A DNA stretch of 64,000 bases from Deinococcus metalli (lineage in GTDB: Bacteria; Deinococcota; Deinococci; Deinococcales; Deinococcaceae): contig NZ_JACHFK010000005.1 in the NCBI RefSeq assembly GCF_014201805.1, positions 50,001 to 114,000 on the forward strand, written 5' to 3'. The first letter of the stretch is position 1, and every line of letters begins with the position of its first letter. The notes beneath the pieces were generated by a model that was not told where the DNA came from, did no database searches, and saw nothing but the letters and a program-made list of their open reading frames with translations. The position numbers and the translations under genes are program-made. Shown in pieces: positions 44,035 through 51,970 of this stretch.

Positions 44035-45020
44035 GCCGACAGCTCCAGCGTGGTGACCTGCTGCGCCGCGAGGCGGGCGAGGGCCTCCGGATCGTGGCTG
44101 GGCAGGTAGACCGTGGGCTGAGCGCTCACGAAGCGGCGAACCGCGTCCACGCTCTGCCGGCTGACCGCCACGTTTTGCACGATGCCCGCGAGTTCCCGCC
44201 GTCGCACCTGCCGTTCATCGAAGGTCACGTTGCCGCCGAGAAGGTACGCGCGGTCGCTGCCGAAGACGATCACCGACTGGTGCCCGTCACTGTGCCCGGG
44301 CGTCGGCACGACGGCGACATCGCCCGCGGGCGTCAGCGCGGCACTGTGCGGGAAGCCGGGCAGCGCCCGCCCGGTGTACGTGACCGGCTGGGGCGCGAAG
44401 TTCCGCGGCCACCGTGCCCTCAGGGCGCCCACCGGTGCAGCGCGGCGCCCGGCGAGTTCCGCGGGGCCGACCAGCACGGGAGCGTGTGGCACGTGGACGA
44501 GGCCACCGGCATGGTCGAAGTGCAGGTGGGTCTGGACCACGGCGCGAATGTCGCGCACGGTGTAGCCCAGGCGGCGGAGGGTCGCCCCGAGTTCGTCGTC
44601 CGGGTGCACATAGATGCGAAAGTTGTGCGTGATGAACGCGCGGGTGCCCGGATCGGCGCCGCGGGTGTACGCGTGCAGGTCGTTGGCCTGTGCCCGCTCT
44701 CCGGCATCCACGAGGATCAGGCCGTCTGGATGCTCGATGACCCACGACAGGATGGGCTTGGGCGCGGCCCACCGTGGATCGGCCATGATGGCCGGCAGCC
44801 GCAGGGCCGCTGGCCGGGGCAGCCGCACGTGGGCGCGTTTGATGGCGACCCAGCCGGTCTGCACGCCGTGGAGCCGCACGTGGGACGCGACATGCACGCT
44901 GACCGGTGCCACACGCGGGAAAGACCGCACGTCCGGGGGACCCAGCGTGCTGCCTCGCGTGCGGGCGGCCGTGCCATCTGCACCGCCGCGTGAGCGCTGG
45001 TCATGGGTGCGAATCCTCAT
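44031..45020 (-). CDS. Metallo-beta-lactamase-fold hydrolase
   Basis: The 329-residue protein has the zinc motif HLHFDHAGG near residue 168, a later PTPGHSDGH and a GSDRAYLLGGNV segment. The pattern is close to N-acyl-homoserine lactonases and similar lactone or ester hydrolases. The first 50 residues are low complexity, so a start further downstream is possible. It heads an operon with SRPBCC and TetR genes. Confidence 0.82.
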   Translation of the reverse strand: MRIRTHDQRSRGGADGTAARTRGSTLGPPDVRSFPRVAPVSVHVASHVRLHGVQTGWVAIKRAHVRLPRPAALRLPAIMADPRWAAPKPILSWVIEHPDGLILVDAGERAQANDLHAYTRGADPGTRAFITHNFRIYVHPDDELGATLRRLGYTVRDIRAVVQTHLHFDHAGGLVHVPHAPVLVGPAELAGRRAAPVGALRARWPRNFAPQPVTYTGRALPGFPHSAALTPAGDVAVVPTPGHSDGHQSVIVFGSDRAYLLGGNVTFDERQVRRRELAGIVQNVAVSRQSVDAVRRFVSAQPTVYLPSHDPEALARLAAQQVTTLELSA

Positions 45021-45049
45021 ACACCAGACCGTAACGCTGGAACTGATTC

Positions 45050-45062
45050 ATAACAGTGTTAT
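45050..45062. promoter_or_regulatory. TetR-type operator candidate
   Basis: ATAACA-G-TGTTAT is a perfect odd-length palindrome 30 bp before the lactamase-fold gene start. It overlaps a possible -10 on the minus strand (TTATGA). It fits autorepression by the TetR protein of that operon. Confidence 0.6.
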
Positions 45063-45235
45063 TTCATGAGATGTGGTGTCGGGTTCCTCCCTCCCCGTGT
45101 CCATGTTGACGTTGGTAAGGAGCGCTGCTCTGGACTCTGCTTCGAGATTGAGTCGATTCGCTCTCATGGCCGCCCTCGCGGACTGCTGTGGAGGGCGCTC
45201 TCCAGACCTCGGAGGGAGAGGGGCACGCCGGCGCG

Positions 45236-45838
45236 TTACGGCGTCGTCGGGCTCAAGGCCTGCCCGGCACCATCCAGGGCACCCGCCAGCCACTCGCACC
45301 AGTCGCGGTACTCGCGTTCGTAGCCGATGCCCCGGCGTAGAACCGCCTGAATCCCGAACCAGGGCGAGCGCGGGTCGTGCAACTCGGTTCCGGCCCTGAG
45401 CGTGACCTCGGCCAGCCGGCGCTCGAACTCGGCCAGGTGGGCAGCGTGTGCCCTGGCGTGGGCGCGCAGCATGTCGGCCGCACGCGCCGGCTCGGTCTGC
45501 CACATGGAGTAGGCCTTGAGCACCAGTTCGTCGCGTTTGCGCGGGACCTCGGTGTCGGCGGTCAGCCACGCGCGCAGCGCCGCGCGTCCGGCGTCGGTCT
45601 GGCGGTAGACCTTCTTGTCGGGGCGCTCCGCCTGCTCGACGACCGAGTGCGTGACCAGTCCGGCACCCTCCAGACGCGCGAGTTCCGGATAAACCTGGCT
45701 GTGCTGGGCATGCCAGAAGTACCCGACGGGGTCTTTCAGGCCCTGCGTCAGGTCGTAGCCAGACCGGTCGCCGCGGGCCAGCAGTCCCAGCAGGGCGTAC
45801 CCGAGCACGCTGGGGCGAGGGGCAGAGGACGCGGACAT
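45236..45838 (-). CDS. PadR-family transcriptional regulator
   Basis: The 200-residue product starts SVLGYALLGLLARGDRSGYDL split once, the PadR winged-helix signature, followed by FWHAQHSQVYPELARLE. The C-terminal half is the dimerising helical domain. I use the ATG at 45838 because the frame upstream of it has no PadR sequence. It is divergent from an SDR gene, with a perfect TACATATGTA palindrome between them. Confidence 0.9.
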   Translation of the reverse strand: MSASSAPRPSVLGYALLGLLARGDRSGYDLTQGLKDPVGYFWHAQHSQVYPELARLEGAGLVTHSVVEQAERPDKKVYRQTDAGRAALRAWLTADTEVPRKRDELVLKAYSMWQTEPARAADMLRAHARAHAAHLAEFERRLAEVTLRAGTELHDPRSPWFGIQAVLRRGIGYEREYRDWCEWLAGALDGAGQALSPTTP

Positions 45839-45849
45839 GCCCGCCCATC

Positions 45850-45879
45850 TTGACACGTGCTCCTGCGCCTCCCTATGAT
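45850..45879 (+). promoter_or_regulatory. Promoter of the SDR gene
   Basis: TTGACA (45850-45855) and TATGAT (45874-45879) are 18 bp apart, a near-consensus sigma-70-type promoter directed towards the gene at 45980. Confidence 0.75.
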
Positions 45880-45885
45880 CATCTG

Positions 45886-45895
45886 TACATATGTA
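45886..45895. promoter_or_regulatory. PadR operator candidate
   Basis: TACATATGTA is a perfect palindrome just after the -10 of the SDR promoter and 48 bp before the PadR start. PadR sites are usually built on ATGT/ACAT half-sites, so a repressor bound here would block the SDR promoter. Confidence 0.65.
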
Positions 45896-45979
45896 AATCC
45901 TGACATAAGGATGGAGCCCGTATGGGCGTACCGACCGCGCCGGCCATGCCCCCCGCCCCCTCGCCGGACAGGAGATGCC

Positions 45980-46863
45980 ATGACAACCCACGCCCCCACC
46001 GCCCTGGTCACCGGGGCCACCAGCGGCATCGGCGAGATCACCGCGAAGGAACTGGCCCGGCGCGGTCACACCGTCCTGATCACCGCCCGTGACGCGCGCA
46101 AGGGCGAGGCCACGCTCGGCGCGCTGCGCGCCCTGAATCCGGCCGCGCCGCACGAGGTGCACGTGGGCGACCTGTCGGTCATGGGGGATGTCCGGCGCAT
46201 CGCGCTGGCGGTACGGGCGGCCCATCCCCGGCTGGACGTGCTGGTGAACAACGCGGGCGGCGTGTTCGTGACGCGCGAGGTCACGTCCGACGGCTTCGAG
46301 CGCACCCTGGCCCTGAACCACCTGGCCTACGCCCTGATGACGGAACTGCTGCTTGACCCCTGCGCGCCGCGGGCGCCGCCCGGATCGTGTCGGTCGCGTC
46401 CGACGCGCACCGCAGCGGCCGCGTGAACTGGAACGATCCCGGCCACGCCCGCGGATACATGGGCTTTCGCGTCTACAGCCAGAGCAAGCTGATGAACATC
46501 ATGTTCGCGTTCGCCCTGGCGCGGCGCGTGGCGGGCAGCGGCGTCACCAGCACCGCCCTGCATCCCGGCGTGGTCCGGTCGGGCTTCTGGGACCACGGAA
46601 GTGGGGTGGTGCGCCCGGTATTCGCCCTGATCAAGCGCTTCGGCACGATCAGCTCGGAGGAGGGCGCCAGGACACCGGTGTACCTGGCGACCGCACCCGA
46701 GGTGCAGGGCCTGAACGGCATCTATTTCGCACGCTGCCAGCCGGCGCCCACCACCCCGGCCGCCCGCGACGAGGCCGCGCAGGAGCGGCTGTGGACCATG
46801 ACGCAGGCGTGGCTGGCGCCGTGGCTGGACGGCGCGGACGCCCCGCCGGCTGCCGCACTGTAG
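45980..46863 (+). pseudogene. SDR oxidoreductase gene interrupted by a -1 frameshift
   Basis: The first part encodes TGATSGIGE and NNAGG, and the second, in another frame, encodes SVASDAH, the catalytic YSQSK and the C-terminal domain. The two frames join in the C run at 46357-46360. Adding one C restores LRAAGAARIVSVAS and a full-length protein of about 294 residues, like retinol-dehydrogenase-type SDRs. The promoter and repressor site upstream look intact. Either the gene is newly broken or this is a sequencing error in a homopolymer. Confidence 0.85.
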
Positions 46864-46904
46864 GCGAACCCGCGGAAACCGTCATACGAAAACCTACCCT
46901 ACCC

Positions 46905-47078
46905 GTGGTCAGCCGCTTCGTTCCCGGCGCCCACCGGCCGGCCGAGTCCGGCGAGGACACCCCCTCTGCCGACACCGTGGACGCCTGCGAGGCCGCGGAC
47001 CTGTGGGACTACATTGTCGCCGCCCTGCGCCTGCCGTCCGCCGCGCCGCTCTCCCTGTCCGGTGGAGGTCCAGCATGA
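46905..47078 (+). CDS. Possible 57-residue protein coupled to the TspO-like gene
   Basis: A GTG at 46905 opens 57 codons ending in ATGA overlap with the next gene. The product has an acidic, possibly helical middle (ADTVDACEAADLWDYIVAAL in two parts). No family is recognised. The overlap is the main support. Confidence 0.35.
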   Translation: MVSRFVPGAHRPAESGEDTPSADTVDACEAADLWDYIVAALRLPSAAPLSLSGGGPA

Positions 47079-47839
47079 ACCGCCTGCCCCTGATCGCGTC
47101 CGGCCTGATCACCATGGTGTCCGTCGTGCTGACTCCCGTGCTCGGAGCGCTGGGGGCCTTCCAGAACGGCAACGGCCCGGTGCCCTCGCGCGAACTGTTC
47201 CTGCCGGCCGACTACGCCTTCACGATCTGGAGCGTGAATTACGTGGGGCTGTTCGCCCTCGGTGTGTGGCTGCTTCAACGCGCGCAGGCGGCCAACCCCC
47301 GCGCCCGCGCCGCCGCGCCGTGGCTCGCCGTGACGGCGGCGGCCAACGTCGTGTGGATCGTCCTCGCGGGCAGCGTGGCGCTCACGCCCTGGACGGTGCC
47401 GGCGCTGATCGTGATGGAGGTCGCCGCGTGGGTGGCGTACCTGCGGCTGATGGTGCCCCGTCCCGCACCCACCCGCACCGAACGCTGGCTGCGTGTTCCG
47501 CTGCGGATCTACCTGGGCTGGCTCTCCGTGGCGACCATCGCGAACTCGGCCGCCGCCCTGAACGCCCTGCGGTGGTCCGGCTGGGGCGTGTCGCCGGTCA
47601 CGTGGACGCTGGTGATGATCGCTGCCGCAACGGCCGTGGCGTGGGTGGTGGGCCGGCTGGCTGGCCACGACAACGTCTACCGCGCCGTGTTCGTGTGGGC
47701 GTTCGTCGGCATCACCGTCGGGCAGGCCGGCACCCCGGCCGTGGCCTGGGCATCGGGGATCGCCGCAGTCGCCGTGCTCGGCATGATCGGCTGGACGTGG
47801 CCGCGGTCCGCCCCGGGTCACCGCTCCGTCTTGGTCTGA
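47075..47839 (+). CDS. TspO/tryptophan-rich sensory-like membrane protein
   Basis: The 254-residue protein has about seven hydrophobic segments and the TspO-like motif ADYAFTIWSVNYVGLFALG in two parts near residue 45. Trp-rich stretches recur later (NVVWIVLAG, GWGVSPVTW). It is about 100 residues longer than classic TspO, as in the long tryptophan-rich sensory protein group. These may bind tetrapyrroles or other hydrophobic ligands. GGTGGAGGT precedes the ATG. Confidence 0.75.
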   Translation: MNRLPLIASGLITMVSVVLTPVLGALGAFQNGNGPVPSRELFLPADYAFTIWSVNYVGLFALGVWLLQRAQAANPRARAAAPWLAVTAAANVVWIVLAGSVALTPWTVPALIVMEVAAWVAYLRLMVPRPAPTRTERWLRVPLRIYLGWLSVATIANSAAALNALRWSGWGVSPVTWTLVMIAAATAVAWVVGRLAGHDNVYRAVFVWAFVGITVGQAGTPAVAWASGIAAVAVLGMIGWTWPRSAPGHRSVLV

Positions 47840-47902
47840 GGGGTAGAGCGATGCCAGCGGGTGCAGGTGGTCTGACAGCCGCTGGGCCGGAGCGGGACGA
47901 TC

Positions 47903-49537
47903 TCAGGCCGGGACGTCGGAGGCGGGTTCGGAGTCCGTCGCGGCGCGGACGCGCTGGGCGAGCTGCTGGACCTGCGCCATGACCGGGCTGCTGGCCAGCA
48001 CGTCGCTCAGCGTCAGGTACGCCCGGTACAGGTCCGTGTAGACCGCGTGTCGGCCGGCATCGGGGAGGAGTTGGCGGGCGCTGCTGTCGGCGTGCTGTGC
48101 CGCTGCGTCCGCGAAGTCGCGGGCCGTGCCGCTGGCGACCGCCGCGTGCATGACGGCCCCGCGCGCTGTGGCCGACTGCGCGCTCGCCACCTCGACGGGC
48201 TGCCCCAGGACGTCGCACAGGACGCCGGCCAGCAGGGGGTGGCGTTCGCCCAGGCCGCCGGCCAGCACCACCCGGCCCGGATGCACGCCGGCCCTCCGGA
48301 AGGTGTCCAGCACGCGGCGCGCGCCGTAGCACAGCCCCTCGATCAGGGCGCGGTAGATCTCGGCACGGGTGGTGGCGGTGGTGAGGCCCAGCAGCAGGCC
48401 GCTCAGGTCGCTGCGCTCCAGGGGCGTGCGGCAGCCGTTGAACCAGTCCAGCGCCAGCAGGCCGTGCTCACCGGGACGCAGCGCCGCCGCCTGGGCGTTG
48501 TAGGCCTCGAAGCTCGCCGCGTCTGTGCCGCCGGGCGCGACCGGGAAGGCGCGGACAAACCACGTGAGAACGTCGCCGAAGCCCGCCTGGCCCGCCTCGT
48601 AGCCGTAGAGTCCGGGAATGATGCCCCCATCAACCACGCCGCTGATGCCGGGCACGGCCAGTTCCTCGGTGCTGGAGATCAGGTAGCACGCCGACGTGCC
48701 GAGAATGGCGGTGAGTTCACCGCTGCCCGTGAGACCCAGGCCCAGCGCAGCAGCGTGCGCGTCGATGGTGGACACCGCGACGACCGGGCAATTCGGGAGG
48801 CCGCAGCGCTGCCGCCACGCCTCGCTCATCACGCCGGCCGGCTGACCGGCGGGCTGGGGTGCTCCGCCCAGGCGGTGGCCGAGCGCCGAGCGCACCTCGG
48901 CGGGGTACGCGCCGCGGAAGTGCGACTTGTAGCCGGCGTGGGCCACGCTGCGGACCTCGCTGCGCTCCTCGCCGCACAGCTGGGCGCTGAGCCAGTCGCC
49001 GGCCTCGACGAACCGCGCGGTCTGGGCCCACAGATCCGGGGCCTCGCGGGCAAACTCCACGGCCTTGGCCGGCAGCCACGACGGCGAGGAACTGCCCCCG
49101 TAGTACCCGATCCCCGGCGTCGTCTGGAACGGCTCCGTGTCGGCGGTGGCCGTGAGGTGCTTCCAGAGCTTGACGTACGCATGCGGCTCGTCGGGATACC
49201 GGCGGGACAGCGGCTGACCGCCCTCGTGCACGGGCAGGGGAGAGCTGGACGTGAACGCGACGGCGATGCCCGCGACCACCGCGCCCGGAGGAAGCCGGGC
49301 GGCGACCTGGGTGAGCACGCGCTCTGCAGTCTCCAGGTAGTCGTCGGCGTCCTGCAGGGCGTAGGCCGGCGGCAGCGCGCGGCCGCGCAGGTGGCGTTCG
49401 ATCACTCCGTGGCGGTACGGAGCGACGGCGGTGGCCAGGATGTCCGGCGATCCAGCCGACATGAGCACCGCGCGCGCCGACTCGGTGCCGTAATCCAGGC
49501 CGATCAGGTAGGGAGCGGAGTGGGAGTGAGCAACCAA
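47903..49537 (-). CDS. FGGY-family carbohydrate kinase (ribulokinase-like)
   Basis: The product (544 residues from a TTG start) has GLDYGTESARAVL near its N-terminus and the ribulokinase-type DWFNGCRTP near residue 355. VLAGGLGERHPLL is near the C-terminal ATP site. I choose the TTG at 49537 because GGAGG lies 8 nt before it and the protein then begins where the family does; an upstream ATG at 49627 has no such site. It is divergent from the DeoR gene and would phosphorylate the ketose produced by the dehydrogenases of this locus. Confidence 0.88.
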   Translation of the reverse strand: MVAHSHSAPYLIGLDYGTESARAVLMSAGSPDILATAVAPYRHGVIERHLRGRALPPAYALQDADDYLETAERVLTQVAARLPPGAVVAGIAVAFTSSSPLPVHEGGQPLSRRYPDEPHAYVKLWKHLTATADTEPFQTTPGIGYYGGSSSPSWLPAKAVEFAREAPDLWAQTARFVEAGDWLSAQLCGEERSEVRSVAHAGYKSHFRGAYPAEVRSALGHRLGGAPQPAGQPAGVMSEAWRQRCGLPNCPVVAVSTIDAHAAALGLGLTGSGELTAILGTSACYLISSTEELAVPGISGVVDGGIIPGLYGYEAGQAGFGDVLTWFVRAFPVAPGGTDAASFEAYNAQAAALRPGEHGLLALDWFNGCRTPLERSDLSGLLLGLTTATTRAEIYRALIEGLCYGARRVLDTFRRAGVHPGRVVLAGGLGERHPLLAGVLCDVLGQPVEVASAQSATARGAVMHAAVASGTARDFADAAAQHADSSARQLLPDAGRHAVYTDLYRAYLTLSDVLASSPVMAQVQQLAQRVRAATDSEPASDVPA

Positions 49538-49644
49538 CCGGACGACCTCCAGGACAGGGGTGAGAGGGTGGCGGGCGAGCGCCACGGGCCTCGGGGAAGA
49601 AAGCGCTGCACGTGCAGAGCCGAGCATAACACTGCGGCGTATCG

Positions 49645-49664
49645 ATGTGATTTTATGTGATTTT
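49645..49664. promoter_or_regulatory. Tandem direct repeat operator (2 x ATGTGATTTT)
   Basis: Two identical 10-bp units lie head to tail, one DNA turn apart. They overlap the likely -35 region of the kinase gene (-10 TATGCT on the minus strand at about 49622-49627). DeoR/GlpR-family regulators commonly use direct repeats, so the adjacent DeoR protein is the candidate. Confidence 0.6.
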
Positions 49665-49814
49665 TTGAGTCGTGGCTTGGTGCTGCCACGCGCCGGCGCC
49701 CGGCTCTCCGGCGGGCAGTGCTCGGGGCCGAACAGAATTTTTCTGTATCAGAGGATCGAATTATCCGCTGAGCCCTGAGCTGGAGGACATCCCAGGTGCT
49801 CGGCGCGCGGAGGA

Positions 49815-49843
49815 TTGACAGTGGCGGGATCGACTGACATACT
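49815..49843 (+). promoter_or_regulatory. Promoter of the DeoR operon
   Basis: TTGACA (49815-49820) and CATACT (49838-49843) are 17 bp apart. The sequence just downstream, AGATATAACAAAATCT, is an imperfect inverted repeat that may be an operator. Confidence 0.65.
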
Positions 49844-49927
49844 CCAGATATAACAAAATCTCACGTTGCGCTGGAGCGAGTCCGGCGCCCTGCCCTCTGC
49901 TGACGCCTCACCACGCCCGGAGCCCGT

Positions 49928-50755
49928 ATGTCGACGACGCCGCGTATTGCTGACGAACGCCACCGGTACATCCTGAAAGAGTTGCAGGAGCGCGGCAGTT
50001 GCAAAGTCGCCGAACTCGCCCGCGCCCTGAACGTCTCGGAGATGACCATCCACCGGGACCTCGCCCATCTGGCCCGCCAGAACCTGCTGCGCAAGGTCCA
50101 CGGCGGCGCGGTGCTGCGCAACTACATCGAGCTGACGTTCGCGGACCGCGCCGTGCAGAACCACGAGGCGAAGGTGGCGGTGGCCCAGCGCGCCCAGAGT
50201 CTGGTCAGGCCCGGCACCAGCCTGTACCTGTCGCCCGGCAGCACCGCCCACGAGTTCGCCCTCGCGCTCGCGCAAGAAGACCTGCACGTGTACACCAACA
50301 GCCTGCCGACCGCGACGGCGCTGGCCCGCTCGACGCCGCAGGGCCTGCGGGTGACGCTCCTGGGCGGTGATCTCGTCGGCTTTGTCGAGGCGCTGGTCGG
50401 TCCGGCCACGGAGGCGGCGCTGGCCGACCTGAAGCTCTCGTACGCCTTCATCGCGGTGACGGGCGTGAGCCTGGAGGGCGGCCTGACCATCTACACCGAG
50501 GAGGAGGCCCGCGTGATCCGCGCCGTGATCCGCGCGGCCCGCAAGACCGTCCTGCTGACCGACGCCAGCAAGTTCGGCCAGGTGGTCGGCCCGCAGGTCG
50601 GGCACCTGGAGGACATGCACGTGGTCGTGAGCGACACCATGCCCGAGGCCTACCGGCGGCGCTGCGAACAGCACGACGTCGAGGTCATGCTCGTGGCGGG
50701 CGAGCCGCCCGTGATGTCTCCTGCCGCCGCCAGCGCCGCCGACCAGAGGAACTGA
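49928..50755 (+). CDS. DeoR/GlpR-family regulator
   Basis: The 275-residue protein has a DeoR helix-turn-helix at about 6-60 (RHRYILKELQERGSCKVAEL in two parts, then LNVSEMTIHRDL and KVHGGAVL). The DeoRC sugar-phosphate domain follows (SLYLSPGSTAHEFA, VTGVSLEGGLTI). Effectors of this family are sugar phosphates. It leads the plus-strand operon and faces the kinase. Confidence 0.9.
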   Translation: MSTTPRIADERHRYILKELQERGSCKVAELARALNVSEMTIHRDLAHLARQNLLRKVHGGAVLRNYIELTFADRAVQNHEAKVAVAQRAQSLVRPGTSLYLSPGSTAHEFALALAQEDLHVYTNSLPTATALARSTPQGLRVTLLGGDLVGFVEALVGPATEAALADLKLSYAFIAVTGVSLEGGLTIYTEEEARVIRAVIRAARKTVLLTDASKFGQVVGPQVGHLEDMHVVVSDTMPEAYRRRCEQHDVEVMLVAGEPPVMSPAAASAADQRN

Positions 50756-50756
50756 C

Positions 50757-51842
50757 ATGACCCAGACCCACACCGCCGCCCCGGATCAAGCCCCGCCCGC
50801 CACCATGCGCACCGTCAGGCTCCACGGAGCCCACGACCTGCGCCTGCACGACGAGCCGCGCCCCATGCCCCGGCCCGGCGAGGTGATGCTGCGCGTCGAG
50901 GCGGTCAGCGTGTGCGGCTCGGACATGCACTACTACACCGAGGGCGGCATCGGCCCGGCCATGATCCGCACGCCCATGACCCCCGGCCACGAGTTCGCCG
51001 CCACGGTCACCGGCGGCACTGGCGAGCCCTACGGCCTGGCCGACGGCACCCTGGTCGCCGTTGATCCCGCGCAGCACTGCGGCCACTGCGAGCAGTGCCT
51101 CGCCGGCTACCCCAATCTCTGCCCGAACGTCCGCTTCCTGGGTTCGCCCGGCGTGGACGGCGGCCTGGCCGAGTACATCAGCGTGCCGCCCGCGTCGCTG
51201 CACCCGGTGCCGGCGGATTTCACGCCTGCCCTGACGGCCCTGCTCGAACCCCTGGGCGTCGCCGTGCACGCCCTGGACATCACCCGGCTCAGGCCCCTGG
51301 CCGGCGTGACGGTGCTCGGGGCCGGCCCGATCGGGCTGATGCTGGCGCAGGTCGCGCGGGTGTGCGGGGCCGGGCACGTGCGGATGGTGGAGCCCCGCGC
51401 CGCCCGGCGGGAGCAGGCGCTCGCCCTCGGTGCCGACAGCGTCCACGCGGACTACCGCGAGGTGCTGGAACTGACGGGGGGCCGGGGCGAGGATTACGTG
51501 CTGGAGGCGACGACCTCGCCGGACGCGCCCGAGCAGGCCGCGCAGCTCGCCCGCATCGGGGGCCGCGTCACGCTGGTCGGCATCCCCGACGGCGACCGCT
51601 TCGAGATGAGCGCCGCGAACGCCCGGCGCAAGGGGCTGATCATCAAGCTCTCGCGCCGCATGGGCCACGTCTACCCGCGCGCCATCGAGCTCGTGCGCAC
51701 CGGCCGCGTGGACATCGCCGGCATCGGCACGCACCACTACGCCATGGCCGACGCGGCCCGCGCCTTTGAGGACGCCCACGCCGCAGCGCCCGGTTTTCTC
51801 AAGGCCGTGATCTATCCGGGCGGCGCCGTGCCGGAGGCGTGA
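50757..51842 (+). CDS. Zinc-dependent polyol/alcohol dehydrogenase (sorbitol dehydrogenase-like)
   Basis: The 361-residue medium-chain dehydrogenase has a catalytic Cys in VCGSDMHYY and GHEF near residue 80. The structural zinc Cys set is HCGHCEQCLAGYPNLC (near 106-121). The NAD site is LGAGPIGLM (near 184). Enzymes of this type oxidise polyols such as sorbitol, xylitol or threitol at C2. It is 1 bp after the DeoR stop and before the binding-protein gene. Confidence 0.9.
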   Translation: MTQTHTAAPDQAPPATMRTVRLHGAHDLRLHDEPRPMPRPGEVMLRVEAVSVCGSDMHYYTEGGIGPAMIRTPMTPGHEFAATVTGGTGEPYGLADGTLVAVDPAQHCGHCEQCLAGYPNLCPNVRFLGSPGVDGGLAEYISVPPASLHPVPADFTPALTALLEPLGVAVHALDITRLRPLAGVTVLGAGPIGLMLAQVARVCGAGHVRMVEPRAARREQALALGADSVHADYREVLELTGGRGEDYVLEATTSPDAPEQAAQLARIGGRVTLVGIPDGDRFEMSAANARRKGLIIKLSRRMGHVYPRAIELVRTGRVDIAGIGTHHYAMADAARAFEDAHAAAPGFLKAVIYPGGAVPEA

Positions 51843-51970
51843 TGTCCGGCCCGCTCGGCACCGGCCCGCCCACGCCCGCTTGAGTGGCATCCCCTGAACC
51901 GACACCAACTGACCAGCACCGCCCACTCTGCCCCCACCGCCATCCGCCCTGCGCCGCCCTGGAGGTCACC

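Larger units (their letters stand above)
49538..49927. other. Divergent control region of the rare-sugar locus
   Basis: This gap carries the kinase promoter side, the tandem repeat at 49645, an inverted repeat ACAGAA-TTT-TTCTGT (49732-49746), a GGAT/ATCC repeat at 49753-49766, and the DeoR promoter at 49815. No gene is seen. Confidence 0.6.
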
